From Streptomyces profundus (lineage in GTDB: Bacteria > Actinomycetota > Actinomycetes > Streptomycetales > Streptomycetaceae): DNA of 64,000 nt. A program made the translations under genes and the position numbers. Below the pieces are notes generated by a model that worked only from the letters and a program-made list of their open reading frames with translations, was not told the DNA's origin and did no database searches. The stretch lies in NCBI RefSeq assembly GCF_020740535.1, contig NZ_CP082362.1, positions 5,701,501-5,765,500 on the forward strand. The letters are read 5' to 3'. Positions 18,625 to 27,969 of the stretch are shown here, piece after piece (the first letter of the stretch is position 1; every line of letters begins with the position of its first letter).

Positions 18625-19316
18625 ACATGCTCCTCCGGACGGATGTCCGACCGACCCCGCGTGGTCGATCGGTCGCTCAGTCGAACGGTGGCGCCAGTAC
18701 GTTCGGGCCTGACGGCATGCGCCAGGCGGGCACGCGGAGAAAGGGTCCGATGTCCTTGCTTTCGCATTTCGACCGTCGGATGGCGGCCCGATCAACGGAT
18801 CGTCCCGGTCACGCACCACACACGGATGCCGTGCCCCGGCCCGGTGTCCAGCGGCACCCCGCCCCTCAGTGTTCTCCCGGCCCTGATCAGATGCACCGTG
18901 TAACTACCGGAATAGCCGCGCGTCGAAACGTCGGCTATCAGGTTCGTGCCGATCGTTGACGTGAGCCCCCACCGCACCCCTGACGGCCTGGCCAAAGAGG
19001 TCCGTGGTCGGCGGTTTTCGCGGGGTAGAGCACGGTGGTTGACGCGGCACCTGGACCGGGCCGACCGAGGTGAGCCTGGCTCTGGTGTCCGCGCCGGGGG
19101 CAACCGGGTGTCCGTGGCCTGGGCGGGTGCGGAGCGTGGGTGGGCGTTGAACTGCTGAGGGAGAGCCCGCATGGAAAGTCTCGAAACAGCCTTCGAATTC
19201 GTGAGGTCTCCGCATAGCCGAAAGACGATTCGCCCAGCGCTGGCTTGCCCGCAGGGAAATTACCTCTGTACCGTGTTGCGCTCAGTTGGGAATTTCCACC
19301 TCAGAATGGGACGCAG
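18625..19316. other. Divergent intergenic region, about 690 bp
   Basis: It separates the unknown protein (minus) from the giant toxin-like gene (plus). Third-position and overall GC drop toward 19150-19320, consistent with a promoter. An ATG at 19171 with a GAGGGAG site opens a 59-codon frame (19171-19350) out of phase with the toxin gene. It could be a small leader peptide or, if the sequence carries an indel, the true toxin start. Other frames (for example 18946-19158) look non-coding. Confidence 0.45.
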
Positions 19317-22300
19317 GTGTCGAGCGAACTTCATATCGGAGACAGCGTAAATCTGTTGTTCGGATACCGGCCGTGGGATCACACGGATCCGGTCGGACAT
19401 CCGTTCTTCTCGCCGGAGAAGGCGGCCACGGTGGCCGTGGATCCGAATCCGGTGGTGGGAGACAACAAATGGCACGGGATGTACGTCACGGTGCATCCGG
19501 ACGCGGCGAGCCTGGTGAGCACGCTGTACGGCTGCGACGTCGTTCTGGGCATGGACGGGCGTGGGAAGGTGCCCGCGGGGCCCCTGGTGTTGGGAGACGC
19601 GGACGCGAAGAGCGCCGCTGAAACCCTGGGCAGGCGGCTGGGCGTCAGCTTGGACGAGCAGCACGGCTACCTGCTGGCGCGGATCGTGCGCGAGACCAGC
19701 ACAGCCGAGCACCCCCTGGTGACCCAGGGCGGCGACCCGGCCCACTACCTCACCGAGGAGGGACGGAAGGAGATCGCCGCGCTGCCCGTGGCTGGCACGC
19801 GGTCCTCCGTGGAGAACGCCAGGGCGTACCTGGACTTCTCCTACCGCTTCGGGACGCACTTCGTCTCCAGGATCACGCGCGGCGACGTCATCTACCAGGT
19901 CTTCGCGTACAGCCGGACCACCTTCCAGGAGAAGGTCGCCAAGGGCTTCGCCGCGCTCGCCGACGGTGCCGAGGAGATCAGCGGCCAGGACGCCTGGCAG
20001 ATGAGGGAGTACACCCTGCCCCACACGGGAGGCCCCAACGGGCCGGTGATGGTGGAGCGGTACGGCGCCATCTCGGCCGTGAGCCGGGACCCGGAGCTGA
20101 CCAGAAGCGTCGAGCGGGGGGAGTGGATCGACGACGAGTACGCGCAGGCCAACCAGAGCATCTTCGCCGCCTATCTATCCGGCGGGCCCAAGGCCAGCGG
20201 CCTGCGGAAGGTGGTGCCCATCGGTGTCACGCTGACCGGTATCGACACCCTCTGCCGCGACCCCAGGGTCGCCGCTTCCGTGAACCGGATGACACGGGGC
20301 GGGTTGCTACAGAAGTACAGCCCCGGGGTGCGCCTGGCGCTGGCCGGCCCCGAGCCGGACTGGAAGGACGTCTACCCGGCACCGGGCGGGGCGTTGCTCT
20401 CGACCCTGGGCACCCCGACCGTGGACGTCTACCAGGAACGCCTCAACCTCTCCCGCATCCGGGTGGGCCAGCCCAAAGGGGTGAAGTCGCTGACCGCGAT
20501 GGCCCACGTCATGGAAGCCTCGGGCACCGTCGAACTGCCGGGCACGGAGAAGGTGCGGCTGGTCTCCCACATCATCGACACCGGATCCGAGACCACCCTG
20601 CCGGTGGTGCGCGTCCCGGCCTCGGCCGCAGTCGAGATCCATGCCGGCCGCATGTCCGGCGGCCTGGGCATCGAGAGCGGCCCCGCCGCCCCGCAGCGCC
20701 AGGTGTTGGTGGACGGCCTGCGCCTCTCCACCCCCGGCGAACCCGACCCGACCACCGGCCGCTACCTGGTGAACGTCGAGACGGCCGTGCTGACCCGCCC
20801 GTCGGCTCAGCTCGTCGACTCGCTGGCCAACAGCACCCAGTGCGCGTTGGTGGCCGCCGAATCGCTGCTCCAGTCACGTGGCGAGCACGCTTCCACGTCG
20901 CACCCGCTCGGCCGGGCTTTCCTTGAGTGGCTGGCCGGCATCATCCCCGCCGACACCGAGAGCCGTGAGCTGCTGGCGGTGCGATCCCGCGCGCTGTATC
21001 TGGCTCGGGCCGCCTCGGAGTTCCTGACGCCGGCCGTCGAGGTGTCCTACTTCAAGTACGACTCCTACAGGGACCTGGTCGCAGGGCTTCTCAACTCGGC
21101 GGAGCACCTCAAGGGGGAGGTGCGGAACCTGGAGAACAAGCTCGCGGCCCGCCGTGCGGAGGAACTGGCGGCGAAGAACCAGGAGACGATCAACAAGAAC
21201 ATCAAGGCCACCGGCACGCTTCTGCGGGACTACATCGGCGCTCTGAAGGAGCACGAGGAAGACCTGAGCCAGCAGCACCGGCGGATCATCGAGCAGAAGC
21301 AGAACGACTACAAGGCCACCGGGGTGGACGTCCTGAACCTTCAGGCGTCCGTCGAACAGCAGGTCGCCGAGGTCGGCACCCAGGTCAACGCTCTCCACGC
21401 CAAGATCAAGGCCATGGAGGAGATGAAGTGGGTGACCTTCAGCATCGAGATCGCCAAGATCGTTTTCTCGGCCGTCGGCGACATCAGGAGCGCCGGCGCG
21501 GGCGCGTCCGACGCGGCCAACAAGCTCTCCACGATGGCGAAGAACCTCAAGCGGCTGCAGGCCGTTCTGAAGGCCCTGGGCGAGATCTCCGGCAAGCTGT
21601 ACGGCCAGCTCAGTGACATCAAGGACGTGCACGAGCGCATGAAGGGCCTCAGCGGCGACCTGCGGATGCCCACGTCGGCCGAGTGGGAGGAGTTCAAGAC
21701 CACCTTCTCCAACGCGCTGGAACCCCTGAACAACCTTGAGGAACTGCGGCAGCACGGCGCCGATCTGACGGCGGCCTTCGCGATCCTGACCCTGCGCGGC
21801 AAGGCGTGGATCGAGGCCCAGGCCCATCTCTCCCAACTCCAGATGGAGATCGACGCCGCCCTCCTGAAGAAGGACCTCGGCGACCGGCAACACAAGCGGC
21901 TGGACGATCTGTTCGGCAAGCTGCACCTGGATGACACCGAGGCCCCAGAGCTCGACGGCGTCGACCTCATCGGCCTGACCGGCGAGGCGGAGCTGCGCGT
22001 CAAGCACGCCCTCACCGCACTGGGGCAGACCCTCCAGACCCAGGACGCGGCCATCCAGTACGAGTACCTCGGCGAGCCCCAGCCGATCAGGAACTTCACC
22101 TTGAACGCCCTGCTGGACACCATGGTTGAGCAGCAGAGGAGCATCCTCAAGGGCATTCAGAACCTCCAGCCGCTGCCCCAGAAGGTGCGGGAGCCGATCA
22201 CCTTCGCCGTCAGGGAGGTTCCCCATGCCGCCCTGTACAAGAAGGAGTGGGAGTTCGAGATCCCGCTGGACGACTACCGGTTCGGCGAGTACACCGTCGT

Positions 22301-24257
22301 CCGGGTCGACAAGGTTGTCGCCCGGATCAAGGGCATCAAGAAGGGGGAGGGCAGCCACATCATTGCCCTGACCTACCAGGGCAACCCCTTCCGGGACCGC
22401 GACAAGAAGGGCACTTCTTTCGCGTTCAGCACGGTCCCGCGCATCCTGGGGCCCTTCCGGTACGACCGTGGCACCAACAAGCTGACCTTTGGCGACCAGC
22501 CAGGTCCGCTCGTGGACAAGATCACCCGCGTCACCCCGTTCAGCACCTGGAAGATCAGCCTTCCCGACGACCCGGCCAACAAGAACCTTGAGTTCGACCA
22601 GAGCACCGTCGACATCGAACTCGACTTCTGGATCGAAGCTCAGCGGCCCACCCCGACGGTCGCCGATACCGACCTGCTCGAACTCGCCGACCAGCAGGTC
22701 GCCCGGGTCGCCGGGATGGCACCAGGCATGAGCGAGAACGGCCTCGTCCAGGACATCTACCGTGTCCAGAGCGCGCTCAACGGCTGGGACGCCGTCCTCT
22801 GCATGGACCGCGTCCAGGTCAACAAGATCCTGGAGAAGCTGTACGCCACGGACCATCCGGGCGGTGAGATGGACTTCGAATTCGCCGGCTGGAGCGGCTA
22901 CATGCATGAACACGACGACGAATTGTATGGAGAGGCCATCAAGGTCGTCATGAAGCTCGAAAAACCCGAGGTCACTTTCGACAACGGGCAGAAGGCCAGC
23001 GCCATCTTCACTCAGAACGTTCGCTCCGGCTCCGTCACCACCGGGAGCAAGAAGGTTTCGGAGGAGTGGGACTGGAAGCAGGACCCGTTCAACGAAAACG
23101 ACGTCACCTGGAGCAAGAAGCCAAAGCCCATCGACCCGCTGAAGAAGCCGAGGATCAAGGGAACCGTCCCGTTTGAGGTCCTCACGGGGAAGGTCAACAC
23201 GCAGGGCGGCACCAAGGCGGTGGCCCTCGTTGTCAAGAAGGGGGAGTTTCGCGCCGAGAACCTCGAACTCGACAATCTGGAGGGCGCCAATCTGGCCATC
23301 AAGAACGCCTACTACCAGAACGATGTCGAGTACCACATCAACACCATCGACCTCACCAAGATCTCGACTTACGATTCCCTCAAGCCGACCGCCTTCAAGG
23401 TGACGGCGAAGGAGACCAGCGAAAAGAAGGACGTCCTCTTCGTCTTCATCGCCACGGAGGGAAGGGCGGATCTGGACCCGACACTCGCCATCACGGAACC
23501 GCTGCCCGAAGGCAGCGACGCCGCACTCCTCATCAACAGCGAGATCCTGTTCCGCGACATCGTCGGCAAGGGCTTCAACTCCCCGAACCTCTGGACCGAA
23601 CCGATGGCCCCCACCGAAGGGAACAAGGCGTGGCGGACCAGGATTCGCGGCACCCTCTCCGGAGACATCGAATGGCCGAGGCGCTGGATGAACTTCAATG
23701 GTGAGGTTACCTTCCACTTCCTCTTCAGCAAGGAGAACCGGAACGCCGCCAACATCACCCTGTCCGACTTCCACTTCCAACGGCAGGAGCAGGGGAATCT
23801 GGTTGCCAGGCTGGAGATGGAGGAGTATCCGATCGAATTCATGTACTACGGCTGCCACTATGAACACGGTTGCGATCCGGAACGCCTCTGGACGAAGGCC
23901 ACGGTGAAGGCGACCCTCACCGCCACGGCGGTCTACTCGATCACCGTCACCGATCCGCCTGACCAAGGGATCAAGATCGGTAACGCGACCGTTACCCCCA
24001 GCATCCAGATCCACAACCTACAGAGCGAGAACAGCTGTTCTGCGGGTGAGGCGGACGTGAAGAACCACCTCGCCGGGCAGCTGCGCACGCTGCTGCCGAA
24101 CAAGGTCAAGGACGCCGTTGAGAACATCTCCTTCAACGAGGCATCTGTCTTCGCCCTCCAGAACCTCCTCTTCCCCGCCGGCAAGAACCTCGTCCTGAAA
24201 ACCGCCTACGCTCCAGGAGACCTCCTCATCCTGGGGAATCTGGACTCCCGGGCATGA
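19317..24257 (+). CDS. Giant toxin-like protein: MACPF signature, helical middle, TcA-like segment, P47/TULIP C-terminus
   Basis: This protein has about 1646 residues. Near residue 176, YRFGTHFVSR matches the MACPF signature. Residues 595-705 form a heptad-rich coiled coil with no proline, followed by a hydrophobic, small-residue segment (WVTFSIEIAKIVFSAVGDI). Together they recall alpha-helical pore-formers. Around 1040-1130, ITRVTPFSTWKISLP and TVDIELDFWIEA resemble the beta-rich C-terminal part of TcA insecticidal toxins. From about 1155, NGWDAVLCMDRVQVNKIL and later LPEGSDAALLINSEILF match the P47/OrfX TULIP proteins of botulinum clusters. There is no signal peptide. Start is uncertain: GTG 19317, or TTG 19245, which would include a TTA codon. 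Lysine and asparagine codons are more frequent than in neighbours, suggesting an acquired gene. Function is inferred. Confidence 0.8.
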   Translation: MSSELHIGDSVNLLFGYRPWDHTDPVGHPFFSPEKAATVAVDPNPVVGDNKWHGMYVTVHPDAASLVSTLYGCDVVLGMDGRGKVPAGPLVLGDADAKSAAETLGRRLGVSLDEQHGYLLARIVRETSTAEHPLVTQGGDPAHYLTEEGRKEIAALPVAGTRSSVENARAYLDFSYRFGTHFVSRITRGDVIYQVFAYSRTTFQEKVAKGFAALADGAEEISGQDAWQMREYTLPHTGGPNGPVMVERYGAISAVSRDPELTRSVERGEWIDDEYAQANQSIFAAYLSGGPKASGLRKVVPIGVTLTGIDTLCRDPRVAASVNRMTRGGLLQKYSPGVRLALAGPEPDWKDVYPAPGGALLSTLGTPTVDVYQERLNLSRIRVGQPKGVKSLTAMAHVMEASGTVELPGTEKVRLVSHIIDTGSETTLPVVRVPASAAVEIHAGRMSGGLGIESGPAAPQRQVLVDGLRLSTPGEPDPTTGRYLVNVETAVLTRPSAQLVDSLANSTQCALVAAESLLQSRGEHASTSHPLGRAFLEWLAGIIPADTESRELLAVRSRALYLARAASEFLTPAVEVSYFKYDSYRDLVAGLLNSAEHLKGEVRNLENKLAARRAEELAAKNQETINKNIKATGTLLRDYIGALKEHEEDLSQQHRRIIEQKQNDYKATGVDVLNLQASVEQQVAEVGTQVNALHAKIKAMEEMKWVTFSIEIAKIVFSAVGDIRSAGAGASDAANKLSTMAKNLKRLQAVLKALGEISGKLYGQLSDIKDVHERMKGLSGDLRMPTSAEWEEFKTTFSNALEPLNNLEELRQHGADLTAAFAILTLRGKAWIEAQAHLSQLQMEIDAALLKKDLGDRQHKRLDDLFGKLHLDDTEAPELDGVDLIGLTGEAELRVKHALTALGQTLQTQDAAIQYEYLGEPQPIRNFTLNALLDTMVEQQRSILKGIQNLQPLPQKVREPITFAVREVPHAALYKKEWEFEIPLDDYRFGEYTVVRVDKVVARIKGIKKGEGSHIIALTYQGNPFRDRDKKGTSFAFSTVPRILGPFRYDRGTNKLTFGDQPGPLVDKITRVTPFSTWKISLPDDPANKNLEFDQSTVDIELDFWIEAQRPTPTVADTDLLELADQQVARVAGMAPGMSENGLVQDIYRVQSALNGWDAVLCMDRVQVNKILEKLYATDHPGGEMDFEFAGWSGYMHEHDDELYGEAIKVVMKLEKPEVTFDNGQKASAIFTQNVRSGSVTTGSKKVSEEWDWKQDPFNENDVTWSKKPKPIDPLKKPRIKGTVPFEVLTGKVNTQGGTKAVALVVKKGEFRAENLELDNLEGANLAIKNAYYQNDVEYHINTIDLTKISTYDSLKPTAFKVTAKETSEKKDVLFVFIATEGRADLDPTLAITEPLPEGSDAALLINSEILFRDIVGKGFNSPNLWTEPMAPTEGNKAWRTRIRGTLSGDIEWPRRWMNFNGEVTFHFLFSKENRNAANITLSDFHFQRQEQGNLVARLEMEEYPIEFMYYGCHYEHGCDPERLWTKATVKATLTATAVYSITVTDPPDQGIKIGNATVTPSIQIHNLQSENSCSAGEADVKNHLAGQLRTLLPNKVKDAVENISFNEASVFALQNLLFPAGKNLVLKTAYAPGDLLILGNLDSRA

Positions 24258-24262
24258 CCCCA

Positions 24263-24301
24263 CCCGGGGCCGGCGCCCGCACCGTCGGCACCGGCCCCGG
24301 G
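24263..24301 (+). terminator. Hairpin terminator of the giant toxin-like gene
   Basis: CCCGGGGCCGG at 24263-24273 pairs perfectly with CCGGCCCCGGG at 24291-24301. It begins 5 bp after the stop codon. Confidence 0.65.
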
Positions 24302-24349
24302 CCGCGATGCCCCGCTTCGTTCAGCCGGCCGCCCGCCAGAGACGCCACC

Positions 24350-24393
24350 GCGCCCCCTCCGCCCTGCCGTCTCCACGGCGTCGGAGGGGGCGC
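24350..24393. terminator. Hairpin between convergent genes
   Basis: GCGCCCCCTCCG at 24350-24361 pairs with CGGAGGGGGCGC at 24382-24393, with an inner GCCG/CGGC stem. It lies 16 bp beyond the stop of the minus-strand murA-like gene and probably ends its transcript. Confidence 0.65.
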
Positions 24394-24409
24394 GGGGGCG
24401 TCGGGCCGG

Positions 24410-25939
24410 TCAGATGTCGCGGAAGGTCTCGATCTGGGCGCCGACGGAGTTCAGCCGTTCGGCCAGGTCCTCGTAACCCCGGTTGATCACATAGACGTTG
24501 CGCAGCACCGAGGTGCCCTCGGCGGCCATCATCGCCAGCAGCACGACCACGGCGGGGCGCAGGGCCGGCGGGCACATCATCTCGGCCGCCCGCCAGCGGG
24601 TGGGGCCTTCGACCAACACCCGGTGCGGGTCCAGGAGTTGGAGTCGGCCGCCGAGGCGGTTGAGGTCGGTGAGATAGATGGCGCGGTTGTCGTAGACCCA
24701 GTCGTGGATCATGGTCGAGCCATGCGCGGTGGCCGCGATCGCCGCGAAGAACGGGGCGTTGTCGATGTTGAGGCCGGGGAACGGCATCGGGTGGATCTTG
24801 TCGATCGGCGCCTCCAGCTTGGAGGGCCGCACCGTCAGGTCCGCCAGCCGGGTGCGGCCGTTGTCCGCCTTGTACTCGGGGCCGAGGTCGTGGTCGAGGC
24901 CCATGCCCTCCAGGACCGCGAGCTCGATCTCCAGGAACTCCATCGGCACCCGGCGGATGGTCAGTTCGGACTCGGTGACCACGGCGGCGGCGATCAGGCT
25001 CATCGCCTCGACCGGGTCCTCGGACGGGGAGTAGTCCACATCGCGGTCGATCTCGGGCACGCCGTGCACGGTGAGCGTGGTGGTGCCCACGCCCTCGATG
25101 GCCACGCCCAGTTGCTCAAGGAAGAAGCACAGATCCTGAACCATGTAGTTGGACGAGGCATTGCGGATCACCGTGGTGCCATCGTGCCGCGCGGCGGCCA
25201 GCAGCGCGTTCTCCGTGACGGTGTCGCCGCGTTCGGTCAGCACGATCGGGCGGTCCAGGCTCGTCTCCGGGTTGACCGTCGCGTGGTAGACGCCGTCGGT
25301 CGCGGTGACTTCGAGGCCGAATCGGCGCAGCGCCATCATGTGCGGTTCGACCGTGCGGGTGCCGAGGTCGCAGCCGCCGGCGTAGGGGATCTTGAACCGG
25401 TCCATCCGGTGCAGCAGCGGGCCGAGGAACATGATGATGCTCCTGGTGCGCCGGGCCGCGTCCTGGTCGATCGCGTCCAGGTCGAGCTCCGCCGGCGGCA
25501 CGATCTCCAGGTCGGCGCCCTCGTTGATCCAACGGGTGCGCACGCCGACCGAGTTGAGCACCTCCAGGATGCGGAAGACCTCCTCGATCCTGGCGACGCG
25601 ACGCAGCACGGTGCGGCCCGAGTTGAGGAGACTGCCGCACAACAGCGCCACGCACGCGTTCTTACTGGTCTTGACATCGATGCTGCCGTGCAGCCGTCTG
25701 CCGCCGACGACGCGCAGATGCATCGGACCGGCGTAACCCAGCGAGACGATCTCGCTGTCGAGCGCCTCGCCGATTCGGGCGATCATCTCAAGGCTGATGT
25801 TCTGGTTTCCCCGTTCGATACGGTTCACCGCGCTCTGGCTGGTGCTGAGCGCCTCCGCGAGCTGGGACTGTGTCAGGCCACGATGTTGGCGTGCGTCCCG
25901 AATGAGCTGTCCGATGCGGGCCAGGTAGTCATCGATCAT
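24410..25939 (-). CDS. XRE-type HTH fused to UDP-GlcNAc 1-carboxyvinyltransferase (MurA paralogue)
   Basis: This 509-residue fusion has an N-terminal XRE helix-turn-helix (residues about 8-65, HRGLTQSQLAEALSTSQSAV). It is followed by a full-length EPSP-synthase-like MurA domain, which adds enolpyruvate to UDP-GlcNAc in peptidoglycan synthesis. Catalytic features are kept: Lys-Asn in TSKNACVALL, and the Cys-containing loop AGGCDLGTRTVEPH, equivalent to Cys115 and Arg120 of E. coli MurA. The enzyme may thus both bind DNA and be active. This arrangement is known in streptomycetes as the second murA gene, as I recall. A 16-bp palindrome just upstream of the start suits an autoregulatory operator. 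Confidence 0.9.
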   Translation of the reverse strand: MIDDYLARIGQLIRDARQHRGLTQSQLAEALSTSQSAVNRIERGNQNISLEMIARIGEALDSEIVSLGYAGPMHLRVVGGRRLHGSIDVKTSKNACVALLCGSLLNSGRTVLRRVARIEEVFRILEVLNSVGVRTRWINEGADLEIVPPAELDLDAIDQDAARRTRSIIMFLGPLLHRMDRFKIPYAGGCDLGTRTVEPHMMALRRFGLEVTATDGVYHATVNPETSLDRPIVLTERGDTVTENALLAAARHDGTTVIRNASSNYMVQDLCFFLEQLGVAIEGVGTTTLTVHGVPEIDRDVDYSPSEDPVEAMSLIAAAVVTESELTIRRVPMEFLEIELAVLEGMGLDHDLGPEYKADNGRTRLADLTVRPSKLEAPIDKIHPMPFPGLNIDNAPFFAAIAATAHGSTMIHDWVYDNRAIYLTDLNRLGGRLQLLDPHRVLVEGPTRWRAAEMMCPPALRPAVVVLLAMMAAEGTSVLRNVYVINRGYEDLAERLNSVGAQIETFRDI

Positions 25940-25951
25940 GAGTACGAGCCT

Positions 25952-25967
25952 ATCTCACATATGAGAT
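25952..25967. promoter_or_regulatory. Palindrome upstream of the HTH-MurA gene, probable operator
   Basis: ATCTCA-CATA-TGAGAT is a perfect dyad 13 bp before the ATG, in an AT-rich stretch. A partial copy, ATCTCGTATG, follows at about 26011. Binding by the XRE domain is inferred. Confidence 0.55.
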
Positions 25968-26128
25968 TGCTCCTCCCCGGGTGCTCCATTCGGGTGGTGA
26001 CACGCCGGCATCTCGTATGTTCTACTTGTTCTCATTGAATGCGAACAACTGTTGTGAGCGGCTGCGAACGGCGGGGCTGGTTTCGGTGGTTCGGCCGGGA
26101 CGGGCGCCGGCGAGTCAGGGGAGAGCAC

Positions 26129-27112
26129 ATGAGCAGAGCCAGAGACATCGGCCTGGTGGCCGTGCCCTTCGCGGTGGCCTCCACCGCCTACCTCATCACC
26201 GCGATCCGCCTCTACGACCGACTGCCGGACCGGGTGGCGACCCACTTCGACGGCTCCGGCACGGCGGACGGCTTCGTCTCCCGCGATCTCGCGGTGATCG
26301 GCGGCCTGGCCACCCTGGTGCTCACGGGCCTTGTGATGGTCCTGTCCGTGCGGCTCGGCCGCTTCGCGCCGCCCAGGCCGCTGGTCGCTGTCGGAGCCGC
26401 GGTCGCCACCGTCACCGGCGTCCTGCTCACCCGCACGCTGATCGTCAACGCCGACCTGACGGACCCGGCGGCGGCCGAGACGCCGCTGTGGTGGCTGCCG
26501 TTGATCTTCGGCCTCGCGGCCCTGGTCGGCTGGGGAGCCTGGCTCCTGGCGGGTCGGGGCGGTGCGTCGAACGAGGGCGCGCCGTGGGCCGACGCGGCCG
26601 AGACCCCGGTCCCCGCGATGCCGCTGCGCGACGGCGAGAACGCCGTCTGGAGCCGCTCGGTCGGCTCGCGCGCGCTGGTCGCGGGGGCCGTCCTCGCGGC
26701 GCTGGCCGGCGTGGTGCCGCTGGCGATGGGGGACTGGGGGCCCGGATTCGTCGTGTCGATGGTCGCGGTGCTGGTGATCGCGGTGCTGGTCGGCGCCTGC
26801 GCCGCCGCCCGGGTCACCGTCTCCGAGCGGGGTGTGCTGGTGGATCTGCCGCTGCTGCCCAGGCCCCGGGTCTCGGTGCCGATGGAGCGGGTGGTGGACG
26901 CGAGCGTCCGGCAGGTCAGGCCGGTCGCCGACTTCGGCGGCTGGGGGTACCGGGTGCGCGCCGGCGCCTCCGGTCTTGTGCTGCGCTCGGGGGAGGCGCT
27001 CTCGGTGCGGCTGGCGGACGGCCGGGCGTTCGTGGTCACCGTCGACGACGCCGAGACGGCCGCCGCGCTGCTCAACGGGCTGGCGGAACGCCGGCGTGGG
27101 GGTGCGGTCTGA
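26129..27112 (+). CDS. DUF1648 membrane protein
   Basis: This 327-residue protein begins with a hydrophobic segment and the DUF1648 block LPDRVATHFDGSGTADGFVSR (positions about 30-50), known from the SdpI family. More membrane segments lie near residues 52-75, 88-108, 130-150 and 185-235. The C-terminal 95 residues are soluble with PH-like strands (RVSVPMERVVDASVRQV). ATG 26129 has AGGGGAG 5 bp upstream; the frame is open further upstream but without a site. It overlaps by one base the signal ATGTTG of the next gene region and is surely co-transcribed with the GntR regulator. Confidence 0.85.
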   Translation: MSRARDIGLVAVPFAVASTAYLITAIRLYDRLPDRVATHFDGSGTADGFVSRDLAVIGGLATLVLTGLVMVLSVRLGRFAPPRPLVAVGAAVATVTGVLLTRTLIVNADLTDPAAAETPLWWLPLIFGLAALVGWGAWLLAGRGGASNEGAPWADAAETPVPAMPLRDGENAVWSRSVGSRALVAGAVLAALAGVVPLAMGDWGPGFVVSMVAVLVIAVLVGACAAARVTVSERGVLVDLPLLPRPRVSVPMERVVDASVRQVRPVADFGGWGYRVRAGASGLVLRSGEALSVRLADGRAFVVTVDDAETAAALLNGLAERRRGGAV

Positions 27113-27113
27113 G

Positions 27114-27503
27114 ATGTTGTTCCGGGTCACGCCCGACTCGCCCGTCCCGCTGGGCGAACAGATCGCCGGCTGTGTGCGGGGCGCCATCGCGGACGGCACC
27201 GCCACCGCGGGGGAGCGGCTGCCGCCGGCCCGTTCGCTGGCCAGCTCCCTCGGGATCAACGTCCACACGGTGCTGCGGGGTTACCAACGCCTGCGGGACG
27301 AGGGCCTGGTGGAGGTGCGCCGGGGGCGCGGCACGGTGATCACCGGGCGCACGGACGCGCCCCGCCGCGCCCGTCTGGTGGGCCTCGCCGCCGAGTTGGT
27401 CGCCGAGGCCCGCCAGCAGGGCCTCGGCGACCACGAGATCCTCCACCTGGTGGAGACCCAACTCCCGGCCCACGCCACCCCCAGACCGGCCGAGGACATC
27501 TGA
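27114..27503 (+). CDS. GntR-family regulator, YtrA subfamily
   Basis: This 129-residue protein has the winged helix of GntR regulators (PLGEQIAGCVRGAIADGTATAGERLPPARSLA, then INVHTVLRGYQRLRDEGLVEVRRGRGTVI), positions about 12-75, and a very short helical C-terminal part. That short form defines the YtrA group, which usually controls adjacent membrane protein or ABC genes. It starts 1 bp after the DUF1648 gene stop, so the two form an operon and the membrane protein is the likely partner or target. Confidence 0.92.
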   Translation: MLFRVTPDSPVPLGEQIAGCVRGAIADGTATAGERLPPARSLASSLGINVHTVLRGYQRLRDEGLVEVRRGRGTVITGRTDAPRRARLVGLAAELVAEARQQGLGDHEILHLVETQLPAHATPRPAEDI

Positions 27504-27826
27504 CCGGTCCGACGCCCCCCGCCGGACGCCTCCGGCGGGGACCGCGGGGCGCCGCCGCCGGCCGCGCCGGCTTTGGGCGTCGGGCCTGCGGCCCGGGCCG
27601 CAGGCCCGCTCGGGCAGTGGGCCGCCGGGCAGACGAGTGCGGTCACCTGGCCACCCGCGCGGGACCACCGGCTAACGGCACACCGCGAGCACCGGGTTGA
27701 TTCAGCTCACCGAGCTTCCGCCCTCCCACGCTCCTCGCGGCTGGCGGCGCCCCTGCGCCAGTGGGTTGTTGAGCCGCCACCCCCTCCGGGCTCGCCACTC
27801 CAGCGGCGCCCTGCGCCTGGCGGCGG

Positions 27827-27969
27827 CCTGCGCCAGTGGGTTGTTGAGCTTGTGCGTTCCCGGGCTCGTCGTCCCAGCGCCGCGTCGCGCCTCCGCCCTC
27901 CCGCGTCTGTCACGGCCGGCGGCGCCCCGCGCCTGGCGGCGCCCCGGTCCGGTGGGTTGTTGAGCCGCC
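27827..27969. repeat. 143-bp perfect direct repeat, copy 1
   Basis: Identical base for base to 28168-28310, 341 bp away. It includes two GTGGGTTGTTGAGC elements. Confidence 0.75.

Noticed and set aside
18946..19158. 70-codon plus-strand frame between the divergent genes
   Set aside because: No ribosome site, no family and arginine/glycine-rich composition.
20874..24014. 1046-codon minus-strand open frame opposite the giant toxin-like gene
   Set aside because: It is the mirror of GC-biased codons; its composition is Asp/Val/Leu-rich without recognisable domains, while the plus strand shows clear family motifs.
16400..24300. Integrase, tRNA or attachment repeats bounding the accessory locus
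   Set aside because: I looked for them at both sides and saw none, so a defined mobile element is not supported.
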